The notes under the pieces are model-generated. The model did no database searches and had not been told where the DNA came from. It was given only the letters and a program-made list of their open reading frames with translations. Positions 1-6,734 of a stretch of 64,000 nucleotides of DNA are shown here, piece by piece. Position numbers and translations under genes: made by a program. Within the stretch, counting starts at the first letter, position 1. Every line of letters starts with the position of its first letter. Origin of the DNA: Mucilaginibacter gracilis (lineage in GTDB: Bacteria > Bacteroidota > Bacteroidia > Sphingobacteriales > Sphingobacteriaceae); contig NZ_RBKU01000001.1 in the NCBI RefSeq assembly GCF_003633615.1, forward strand, positions 5,828,001 to 5,892,000, written 5' to 3'.

Positions 1-27
1 AAATGACATTTTTTTTGTTTCTACCTC

Positions 28-318
28 TCAAATCTGCGAGAGCACAAACTTCGCTATCTGTTCTACTTCTTCTTCCGATAATTGGTGCTCGCCTTCGTAG
101 TGCCAGTTCATCTGTTCGTCAACTATAATTTTGCCTAAGTTCAGGGGTTCGATAACTTTATTCAACTCGTTGGCTGGGAAATTAAAAGTTTGTTGTATCT
201 CATAAATTTCGTTGGGCTGCCAGGGTTGGTTATGGTTTTGCAAAAACAAAGGTGTAACCACCAGGTTACGGCTTACACCACTGGCATTTAAATTAAAAGT
301 TGCGCTGGTTGATAACAT
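28..318 (-). CDS. Hypothetical 96-aa protein
   Basis: Small soluble protein with no signal peptide or membrane segment. I do not recognise the family. The C-terminal third is acidic (a run containing LSEEEVEQIAKF) and looks helical, while the first half contains Asn/Gln/Pro-rich stretches. It lies divergently from the tldD-like gene, with about 135 bp between the two starts. The reading frame is clean and uses codons like its neighbours, which supports it as a real gene. No function can be assigned. Confidence 0.6.
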   Translation of the reverse strand: MLSTSATFNLNASGVSRNLVVTPLFLQNHNQPWQPNEIYEIQQTFNFPANELNKVIEPLNLGKIIVDEQMNWHYEGEHQLSEEEVEQIAKFVLSQI

Positions 319-453
319 TTTACACTTTTTTTATAATACATACCGCCCCATAAATTGTTTTGGCTGGCAAATACTTATTATTTACAAAATATTTAAGAAT
401 GATGGGTTTACAATATGGCAAATGATTATATTTAGAAAACTAAACTCAACGCC

Positions 454-2091
454 TTGAAAAGAAGAAATTTCCTTTACCTTACGGGGATAGGTGTTGGTGC
501 TACCATGATGCGGGGCGTACCCGTTTTTGGTACACCCATAGCCCCCGAAGCTGCCCTGGAGTATATTGACCCTGCGGCAAAAAAAATACTTACCGATGTT
601 GCCCTCAACGCAGCGCGCGCCAAAGGTGCAACGTATACCGATGTGCGCATTGGCCGCTACCTTAACCAGTTTGTAGTTACCCGCGAAGACAAGGTGGAGA
701 ATGTGGTAAATACCGAAAGTTACGGCATGGGCATACGCGTTATAGCCAACGGTTGCTGGGGCTTTGCCGCCATTGATAAAATGGACAAAGATAGCATTGC
801 CAAAGCAGCCGCCACAGCCGTTGCCATTGCCAAGGAGAACGCCCGCTTACAATCAGAACCGGTACAACTGGCGCCGCAAAAAGGTTATGGCGAGGTAAGC
901 TGGAAAGCGCCTATCGAAAAAAATGCATTTGAGGTACCTATAAAAGAGAAAGTTGACCTGCTGCTATCTGTTAATGATGCTGCTATGAAAGGCGGGGCCA
1001 ATTATGTTGATTCGATATTGTTTTTTGTTAACGAGCAAAAATATTTTGCCTCTACGGATGGATCGTACATTGACCAGGATGTACACCGCATTTGGCCGTT
1101 GTTTACCATTACTAAAATAGACCCCAAAACCGGAAAGTTTGAAACCCGGAACTCGTTAAGCGCACCGCGCGGAATGGGGTACGAATACATTAATCCGCGC
1201 GAAAGCGATAAAATTACGGGCGGCCCCAGCGTACTTTATAAAGACCGCTACGATATGCTGGAAGATGCCAAACTGGGCGCCAAACAAGTAACCGAAAAGC
1301 TAACTGCAAAATCGGTAGAAGCAGGTAAGTACGATTTGGTGCTTGATCCATCGCATTTATGGCTCACCATACACGAATCCGTTGGGCACCCTACCGAATT
1401 AGACCGCGTTTTAGGTTATGAGGCCAATTTTGCCGGTACAAGCTTTTTAACGTTGGATAAATGGGAATCGAAGAAATTTAATTTCGGCAATAAAAACGTG
1501 AACATTGTTGCCGATAAGCTGCAACCGGGATCGTTAGGAGCCGTGGGTTACGACGACGAGGGTGTTAAAACCAAACAGTGGGATTTGATAAAAGATGGTA
1601 TTTTGGTTAACTATCAAACCATCCGAGATCAGGCGCATATCATCGGTTTAAACGAATCGCAGGGTTGCTGCTATGCCGATAACTGGAGCGATGTACAGTT
1701 TCAGCGCATGCCTAATGTATCGTTACAGCCTGGAAAAGCACCATTGAAGCCTATGGAAATGATTAAGAATGTTGAAAAAGGCATATACATTTTAGGCGAT
1801 GGTTCGTTCTCTATCGATCAGCAACGGTATAACTTCCAGTTTGCGGGCCAGTTATTTTACGAAATTAAGGAAGGTAAAATAGCCGGGATGATAAAGGATG
1901 TTGCCTACCAATCAAACACGCAGGAGTTTTGGAACTCGTGCCATTCCATTTGCGACCAAAGCGACTACCGTCTGGGCGGGTCGTTTTTTGATGGCAAGGG
2001 GCAGCCCGGCCAGGTTAGCGCGGTTTCGCACGGCTCATCAACCACCCGTTTTAACGGGGTTAATGTAATTAATACAGCAAGAAAAATCTGA
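454..2091 (+). CDS. tldD: TldD/PmbA family metalloprotease, catalytic-type subunit
   Basis: Predicted zinc metalloprotease of the TldD family; in enterobacteria TldD and TldE form a heterodimer that degrades unfolded peptides and matures modified peptides such as microcin B17. The family metal motif HExxxH is visible as HESVGH at about residues 307-312. The N-terminus starts MKRRNFLYLTGIGVGA, a twin-arginine-like or lipoprotein-style leader, so this copy is probably exported, unlike E. coli TldD. The start codon is TTG; the leader begins exactly there, so this start is likely. The gene for a second family member follows after 13 bp and is surely co-transcribed. Substrate unknown. Confidence 0.85.
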   Translation: MKRRNFLYLTGIGVGATMMRGVPVFGTPIAPEAALEYIDPAAKKILTDVALNAARAKGATYTDVRIGRYLNQFVVTREDKVENVVNTESYGMGIRVIANGCWGFAAIDKMDKDSIAKAAATAVAIAKENARLQSEPVQLAPQKGYGEVSWKAPIEKNAFEVPIKEKVDLLLSVNDAAMKGGANYVDSILFFVNEQKYFASTDGSYIDQDVHRIWPLFTITKIDPKTGKFETRNSLSAPRGMGYEYINPRESDKITGGPSVLYKDRYDMLEDAKLGAKQVTEKLTAKSVEAGKYDLVLDPSHLWLTIHESVGHPTELDRVLGYEANFAGTSFLTLDKWESKKFNFGNKNVNIVADKLQPGSLGAVGYDDEGVKTKQWDLIKDGILVNYQTIRDQAHIIGLNESQGCCYADNWSDVQFQRMPNVSLQPGKAPLKPMEMIKNVEKGIYILGDGSFSIDQQRYNFQFAGQLFYEIKEGKIAGMIKDVAYQSNTQEFWNSCHSICDQSDYRLGGSFFDGKGQPGQVSAVSHGSSTTRFNGVNVINTARKI

Positions 2092-2104
2092 TCATAAAAC
2101 CTAT

Positions 2105-3442
2105 ATGACTATTTTAACCAAAGAAGAGGCTCAGGCATTGATGAAAAAAGTGTTAAGCTATTCTAAAGCCGACGAATGCGAGGTTACGCTCAATGGGTCC
2201 GATTCGGGCAATGTGCGTTATGCGCGTAACTCGGTATCAACCAGTGGCTTCATCAGTCAAACCAGTTTGGCGGTATCATCAGCCTTCGGCAAAAAATTAG
2301 GTATAGCCACCATTAACGAGTTTGATGATGCATCGCTTGAAAAAGTAGTGCGCCGGGCCGAAGAACTGGCCCACCTTGCACCCGATAACCCGGAGTTTTT
2401 GCCTTTTTTGGGCCCGCAAACTTACAGCACACAATCAAAAACTTACGTGCCCGAAACGGCAGCCATTACCCCATCGTTACGGGCGGATGCTGTTGATAAA
2501 AGCTTAACTGTTGCTAAACAAAACAAGCTTACCGCCGCTGGCTTTTTACAAAACAGCACGTACTACAGTGCCATCATGAACTCTAAAGGCCTGTTTGCCT
2601 ACAATACCGGTACCGATGTTAATTTTTCGGTAACGCTGCGTTCGGCAGATAGTAAGGGTTCGGGCTATATTACCAGGGATTTTAACGATGTAAGCAAGCT
2701 TGATACGCTTGCCGCAACTAAAATAGCTGCCGAAAAAGCAACACGATCAATTGATGCTAAAGCCCTTGAGCCGGGCAAGTACACCGTTATTTTAGAGCCT
2801 GCGGCAGCAATGGTTTTGTTGGAAAACTTAGTTTTTGGATTGGATGCCCGCCAGGCCGATGAGGGCCGCAGCTTTTTAAGTAAAGAAGGCGGCAAAACCA
2901 AATTAGGCGAAAAAATGCTTGACGAAAGGGTAAACATTTACTCCGACCCATCAAACCCGGAACTACCCACCAATTGCTGGAACGGCGACGGACGCCCACA
3001 GGAAAAGGTAAACTGGATAGAAAAAGGTGTAATTAAAAACCTGTATTACTCGCGCTACTGGGCGCAAAAGCAAAATGCAAAAGCAACACCGGGCCCGGAT
3101 GCATTTATTATGGAAGGCACAGATACCTCGCTGGAAGACCTGATAAAGGGCACCGAAAAAGGTATACTGGTTACACGCCTTTGGTATATCCGCTCGGTTG
3201 ATCCGCAAACGCTGCTTTATACGGGCCTTACCCGCGACGGTACTTTTTATATTGAGAACGGACAAATAAAATATCCTATAAAAAACTTCCGCTTTAACGA
3301 GAGCCCGGTTATTATGCTCAACAACGTTGAAGCACTGGGCAAACCGCAACGCACCGTAAGCGGCGAAACCGGAGCCAACGGGTTAATACCGCCGCTTAAA
3401 ATAAGGGATTTTACGTTTACTTCTCTGTCGGACGCGGTGTAG
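2105..3442 (+). CDS. TldD/PmbA family protein, partner subunit (TldE-like)
   Basis: Second member of the TldD/PmbA family, 445 residues, typical of the TldE/PmbA half of the heterodimer. No HExxxH motif is visible, as expected for the non-catalytic partner; the conserved C-terminal half has the usual run of glycine-rich motifs (for example VSGETGANGLIPPLK). It lacks a signal peptide although its upstream partner seems to have one, a mismatch in predicted location that is unexplained. It is 13 bp downstream of tldD and in the same operon. Whether the pair acts on a modified peptide or on general peptides cannot be told from the window. Confidence 0.82.
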   Translation: MTILTKEEAQALMKKVLSYSKADECEVTLNGSDSGNVRYARNSVSTSGFISQTSLAVSSAFGKKLGIATINEFDDASLEKVVRRAEELAHLAPDNPEFLPFLGPQTYSTQSKTYVPETAAITPSLRADAVDKSLTVAKQNKLTAAGFLQNSTYYSAIMNSKGLFAYNTGTDVNFSVTLRSADSKGSGYITRDFNDVSKLDTLAATKIAAEKATRSIDAKALEPGKYTVILEPAAAMVLLENLVFGLDARQADEGRSFLSKEGGKTKLGEKMLDERVNIYSDPSNPELPTNCWNGDGRPQEKVNWIEKGVIKNLYYSRYWAQKQNAKATPGPDAFIMEGTDTSLEDLIKGTEKGILVTRLWYIRSVDPQTLLYTGLTRDGTFYIENGQIKYPIKNFRFNESPVIMLNNVEALGKPQRTVSGETGANGLIPPLKIRDFTFTSLSDAV

Positions 3443-3448
3443 GAATCA

Positions 3449-3480
3449 ATGATTGAGTGATTAGATGATTGAGTGATTGA
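3449..3480. repeat. Two tandem 16-bp units
   Basis: Two adjacent near-identical units (ATGATTGAGTGATTAG, then ATGATTGAGTGATTGA) just after the tldE-like stop codon. Short tandem repeats of this kind are often scattered in intergenic DNA of Sphingobacteriaceae. No function seen. Confidence 0.6.
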
Positions 3481-3499
3481 ATGTCCAAATCCTTTAAAA

Positions 3500-3524
3500 T
3501 GTCATTTCGACTAAAGGAGAAATC
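3500..3524. repeat. Left copy of a perfect 25-bp inverted repeat
   Basis: This 25-bp sequence, beginning TGTCATTTCGACTAAAGG, recurs as its exact reverse complement at 6686-6710. The two copies bracket a 3.2 kb block of small unknown genes and an IS1595-type transposase. The left copy continues with CTTGGCATTTAT; the right copy reaches a similar GGCATTTAT only after a 50-base hairpin, so the left copy looks like a shortened version of the same dispersed element. Confidence 0.75.
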
Positions 3525-3560
3525 CTTGGCATTTATACATAATCTTAACCCAATATAACA

Positions 3561-3806
3561 ATGGCAAAATTAAAAATAGTTAGCAATATAGGTGAACTTC
3601 AATCATTGGTTAACGATGTTGCTGTAAAAGTAAATTTATTGGAAACATCGCTGAATGATATTGACACCTACGATGATAAATTGGTTGATTCCATAACTCA
3701 ACTTTTAGAAAAATTCAACGATTTTGAACTTACCGTTTCGGTACCTTTCGACCCGGAAGTTGATTCCGTAGAGAGGGTGAATCATTATTCTTCGAAGTGT
3801 CTGTAG
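3561..3806 (+). CDS. Hypothetical 81-aa protein
   Basis: Acidic small protein (MAKLKIVSNIGELQSLVNDV then a probable amphipathic helix of about residues 10-55). No membrane segment or known motif. Its last 77 bases overlap, on the opposite strand, a 55-aa lysine-rich gene, so one of the two may be truncated; the final residues (NHYSSKCL) look like read-through into unrelated sequence. First gene inside the repeat-bracketed accessory block. Confidence 0.5.
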   Translation: MAKLKIVSNIGELQSLVNDVAVKVNLLETSLNDIDTYDDKLVDSITQLLEKFNDFELTVSVPFDPEVDSVERVNHYSSKCL

Positions 3807-3897
3807 GTTTATTAAGTTCTTTTAGATTTTCATCTATAATTTTTTTTGCTTCTTTTTTAACTTCTTTATTCCAGTCTTGTGGTTTTGTAGTTTTCAT
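3730..3897 (-). CDS. Small lysine-rich protein, 55 aa
   Basis: Reading the minus strand from ATG at 3897 gives 55 codons to TAA at 3730, beginning MKTTKPQDWNKEVKKEAK. The N-terminal half is a very charged, probably helical segment; the C-terminal half is basic and disordered-looking. A TAnnTTTG box (TACATTTG) lies 26 bases upstream of the ATG on the same strand, which favours a real gene. It overlaps the 3' end of the convergent gene 3561-3806. Family not recognised. Confidence 0.45.
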   Translation of the reverse strand: MKTTKPQDWNKEVKKEAKKIIDENLKELNKPTDTSKNNDSPSLRNQLPGRKVPKR

Positions 3898-3923
3898 GAT
3901 ATTTACATTTTAAGTTAGCACTA

Positions 3924-3931
3924 CAAATGTA
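3924..3931 (-). promoter_or_regulatory. Probable -7 promoter box for the 55-aa gene
   Basis: The minus strand reads TACATTTG here, matching the Bacteroidota -7 consensus TAnnTTTG. It would start transcription about 20 bases before the ATG at 3897. No clear TTTG -33 element was seen. Confidence 0.4.
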
Positions 3932-4467
3932 AAAAAATAGTTGGCCGTTGTGCTGGCTATTTGCTTTTTGATTCACCATGCGAATAACCGTTCAAATAAT
4001 AAAAAAAAGAGTTCGTGTAATTAAGTTTAACTTTGATTAGTTAATATATTGGCGTGTTTATGATTTTTGTGTTTCAATGGGTGTCCTAATCCTGAGCGGT
4101 CACATTTTCATGACACGCCATATTTTTTATTCTGGAATTTGTTGATTAGTTTTATAGCAAATATTCATGAAATCATAAGCCGCTCAAAATAGGACATTGT
4201 AGGCTGCAATCATGTATATGATACTTAAACTTTGACAGCCATGAAAAAAGAAACATAATCGAACAACTATAGCTTGCGCCAGTAAGCGAGTACATATTGT
4301 ACCCATCGGTTTGTTGTTCTAAATTCTCACAAATAACAGCATGCAAAACGATACAAGTACGCCCATAAAAGGCGTGGCTATATCTTTGCATGTGCGGCCG
4401 TGAGAAGCCCTGAACAACAGAGATAATTAATAGTCACGTCTTTTTTACGTTCAAAATTCTCACACAA
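3932..4467. other. Gene-poor AT-rich interval with an imperfect inverted repeat
   Basis: No convincing coding sequence in either strand. The clearest structure is an imperfect inverted repeat: GTGTCCTAATCCTGAGCGG at 4081-4099 and, on the other strand, ATGTCCTATTTTGAGCGG at 4197-4180, which enclose 117 bp. The 72-codon open frame at 4173-4391 on the minus strand has no start context, no motif and unlikely composition, so it is not called. Confidence 0.5.
4081..4197. repeat. Imperfect terminal inverted repeats of a small element (MITE-like)
   Basis: The two ends pair over about 17 of 18 positions allowing one gap (TGTCCTA...TGAGCGG). The interior of about 80 bp has no open frame. The layout resembles a miniature element or the fused ends of a lost insertion sequence; no flanking target duplication was found, so the nature is uncertain. 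Confidence 0.4.
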
Positions 4468-5016
4468 ATGAAACTTCAAGACAAGGGTTCATGCAGCGGA
4501 ATAGCGGGCTTAATAACCGTTTTTATATTTGCAGCAATATTTATTTTCTCAAAGTTTAGTTCAGTAGAGAACCCTATAGTTAAACCACGAACCCATAGCG
4601 CCATTCAATCCGAAAGGTTCTTTACTGCGCTTGATTCGCTACAGACAAAAATTAAAGGCTTTGATCCATCCATAGGTAACTTTAAAAGCATGCCATCAGA
4701 TAGTATATTTTACGAGGCTAAAGATGATGGGCACAACCGGATACAGGTTGCCGGTTCAAACAATAGCATTGGTGAATTAACATGGATATGGAACCATGGC
4801 TATAAAGACAACCTTAAAAAAGGAATAATATCGAATTTTGGTAACATTTCAAAAATGATGTGCGGGCAAGCCGGCCAACAATGGGTATTAAAAGAATTAC
4901 AAAAAAAAGCTGCTCCTGATAAACCAATTATGGAATACGCAACTATCAACTATAACCAGGTTCAGTTCTTTAATGATGGACTATCAACTGTTACTTTGAA
5001 AATAATTATACTGTAA
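4468..5016 (+). CDS. Hypothetical membrane-anchored protein, 182 aa
   Basis: One hydrophobic segment near the N-terminus (about residues 11-30, GIAGLITVFIFAAIFIFSKF), preceded by a charged start and followed by a soluble 150-residue domain, so it is probably inner-membrane anchored with the domain outside. No recognised motif; the domain has aromatic-rich patches such as ELTWIWNHGYKDN. A second small gene follows after 24 bp in the same direction. Both sit in the accessory block next to the IS1595-like transposase, and nothing identifies the function. Confidence 0.6.
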   Translation: MKLQDKGSCSGIAGLITVFIFAAIFIFSKFSSVENPIVKPRTHSAIQSERFFTALDSLQTKIKGFDPSIGNFKSMPSDSIFYEAKDDGHNRIQVAGSNNSIGELTWIWNHGYKDNLKKGIISNFGNISKMMCGQAGQQWVLKELQKKAAPDKPIMEYATINYNQVQFFNDGLSTVTLKIIIL

Positions 5017-5040
5017 AACTGAAATTAAAACTTTGACAAA

Positions 5041-5235
5041 ATGAATATAAGAATAATGCTTAGCAAAGAAAGTGGATTTATGGACCTAATTGACGAATTG
5101 GGGCACAATGAATTTCAGAAAGAGATTAATAGGACAGGTACTGGTAAAAAATATACTACTTATATTTTACCGAAAGAATGGTATGATACTTTGACGGAAT
5201 TTTCAAAAATAAGAATAGAGGCATTTAGATCATGA
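5041..5235 (+). CDS. Hypothetical 64-aa protein
   Basis: Small soluble protein, probably co-transcribed with the membrane-anchored protein 24 bp upstream. No family recognised. Its stop codon lies against the stop codon of the convergent gene 5230-5553 (6-base overlap), so the two gene pairs meet tail to tail. Confidence 0.5.
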   Translation: MNIRIMLSKESGFMDLIDELGHNEFQKEINRTGTGKKYTTYILPKEWYDTLTEFSKIRIEAFRS

Positions 5236-5553
5236 ATCTTTCATTGTTGACAATATCAATTCGATAAATCTTGATCTTTTCATGATAATGCCTTTTCCAA
5301 TTTTGGTTCCTTTAAAACGAATATTAATAGTTAATAGTCTATTATCAAACATCATTGTTGTATCATCTGTATAACCTTTTTCGCTTTGAAAAATTTCAAC
5401 ATCTATCCTTTCTGTTGGTATTGCCCGAATAGTCTTATTTAACTCTTCAAGTGTTAATTCATCATCGCTATCTTGATCTGACCAAATTTCACGTGCCTTT
5501 ATTTCGACAGGAGTAAGTTCAGTTTCTATATAAGTGCCAAAGTTATTATCCAT
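5230..5553 (-). CDS. Hypothetical 107-aa protein, possible transposon passenger
   Basis: I chose the ATG at 5553 (MDNNFGTYIETELTPVEIKA) because the upstream small gene ends only one base before it; the longer frame from 5604 would overlap that gene. The protein is acidic in the first half and more basic towards the end (FKGTKIGKGIIMKRSRF); no known domain was recognised. It is the last of three tightly packed minus-strand genes that begin with the IS1595-type transposase. Confidence 0.55.
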   Translation of the reverse strand: MDNNFGTYIETELTPVEIKAREIWSDQDSDDELTLEELNKTIRAIPTERIDVEIFQSEKGYTDDTTMMFDNRLLTINIRFKGTKIGKGIIMKRSRFIELILSTMKDS

Positions 5554-5554
5554 T

Positions 5555-5677
5555 TTACTTTTTTGGTTTAGGTACATTCTTAAGTGCCGCGGAAACGAAA
5601 TCATCGGTTTCCTTATCTACCCCAGGTGATTTAGGCGGTGGTGTTCCTTTGCCTTTTGGTTTTTCTTTTTTGCTCAT
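5555..5677 (-). CDS. Very small basic Pro/Lys-rich protein, 40 aa
   Basis: The frame reads MSKKEKPKGKGTPPPKSPGV and continues for 40 codons to TAA at 5555. Its ATG overlaps the TGA of the transposase (ATGA), and the next gene begins one base after its stop, so translation is probably coupled across all three genes. The composition is low in complexity, mostly Lys, Pro and Gly, which suggests a disordered nucleic-acid- or protein-binding peptide. Function unknown. Confidence 0.5.
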   Translation of the reverse strand: MSKKEKPKGKGTPPPKSPGVDKETDDFVSAALKNVPKPKK

Positions 5678-6600
5678 GCTGACTTTAATTTAAGTGGAGA
5701 CACCATATTAGCTATAATGCATTCGATTTGCTCCTGAACTGGCAAATGTCGGTGATTATGTCGGAATTCAAATTCCTTGACATATTTATTTAGATGTTTG
5801 GCGCTTACTGAAATATAGGTACCATGAAGGCCGCGCTTTAGGTGCGACCAAAAGTTCTCTACGCGGTTCGTAGTTACCTCGCCATCGGCATATATCCATT
5901 TACCATGATCGATAGAATGCCTGGTGTACATTTTATTAAGTCGCTTATACCCGGACCAATCATCGGTCATTAAGGTAGAGCCCGGCTGTACGTTATAAGT
6001 AATAACCTTCGCCATATTCTTAAACTCCTGACGACTGATCACCATGGCGCGAACCCTACCTGTCTCTCTTTCATACATACCAAATACGGTAGTTTTATCC
6101 GGAAATGTGCGGCCAGTAAGTTCTTTATATTGCATGCGCCTGCGGTAGTGGCGGTTTTTGTTTTTGCCTCCTACGAACGTTTCATCGATTTCAACAGTTC
6201 CGGCAAAGCTTTCTTTTGGTGCTGTTTCAAACGATCCGCGAACACGTTGTAATATAAACCATGCTGTGGGCTGGGTTACGCCAAGGTCAAGGCCTAACTG
6301 CACAGATGATATGCCTTTTTTGTGAACCATAAGATACATGGCCATGATCCACTTGATGGTTGGTAAATTACTATCCTGCATAAAAGTTTTGGTTTTTGCA
6401 TTGAATTGTTTTTTACAACCCTTACATTTATAGCGGATACCATCTTTAAATACGTAGCACTCATTAAAACCACATTCAGGATGCGGGCATATTATTTCGC
6501 CGGTATTCCACCTGGTTGATGCAAGATAATGATGACATGATTTTTCAGTGGGAAAAGCACTGATCAAATCAAATATAGTTTTGAATTTAATCAGTTGCAT
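5674..6600 (-). CDS. IS1595-family transposase (ISXO2-like DDE)
   Basis: DDE-type transposase of 308 residues. The N-terminal zinc ribbon is visible (CPHPECGFNECYVFKDG followed by CKGCKKQF), then a helix-turn-helix-like stretch, then the ISXO2-like catalytic domain with Asp in VEIDETFVGG, Asp in LMTDDWSGYK and Glu in NRVENFWSHLKRG. The length is usual for the family and the frame is intact, so it may be active. Terminal inverted repeats of the element could not be identified; the transposase is followed by two overlapping or abutting small genes, and IS1595-family elements are known to carry passenger genes. Confidence 0.9.
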   Translation of the reverse strand: MQLIKFKTIFDLISAFPTEKSCHHYLASTRWNTGEIICPHPECGFNECYVFKDGIRYKCKGCKKQFNAKTKTFMQDSNLPTIKWIMAMYLMVHKKGISSVQLGLDLGVTQPTAWFILQRVRGSFETAPKESFAGTVEIDETFVGGKNKNRHYRRRMQYKELTGRTFPDKTTVFGMYERETGRVRAMVISRQEFKNMAKVITYNVQPGSTLMTDDWSGYKRLNKMYTRHSIDHGKWIYADGEVTTNRVENFWSHLKRGLHGTYISVSAKHLNKYVKEFEFRHNHRHLPVQEQIECIIANMVSPLKLKSA

Positions 6601-6638
6601 AGAGAAGAATTAACGGGTGAACATTCTAAATAAATGCC

Positions 6639-6710
6639 GAAATCCTTTGCGCACGGCTACGCAAGTGATTGTGTCCCGCATAGCAGATTTCTCCTTTAGT
6701 CGAAATGACA
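6639..6710. repeat. Right copy of the dispersed repeat, with internal hairpin
   Basis: Positions 6686-6710 are the exact reverse complement of 3500-3524. Inside, GAAATC (6639-6644) pairs with GATTTC (6686-6691), and GCTACGC (6656-6662) nearly pairs with GCATAGC (6678-6684), giving a cruciform-like structure. It is the fuller version of the element that also bounds the left end of the accessory block. Confidence 0.65.
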
Positions 6711-6734
6711 ATTTTTATCAGACATCCGCCCCTA

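Noticed and set aside
4173..4391. 72-codon minus-strand open frame
   Set aside because: No start context, no motif, unlike neighbours in composition; overlaps the inverted-repeat element.
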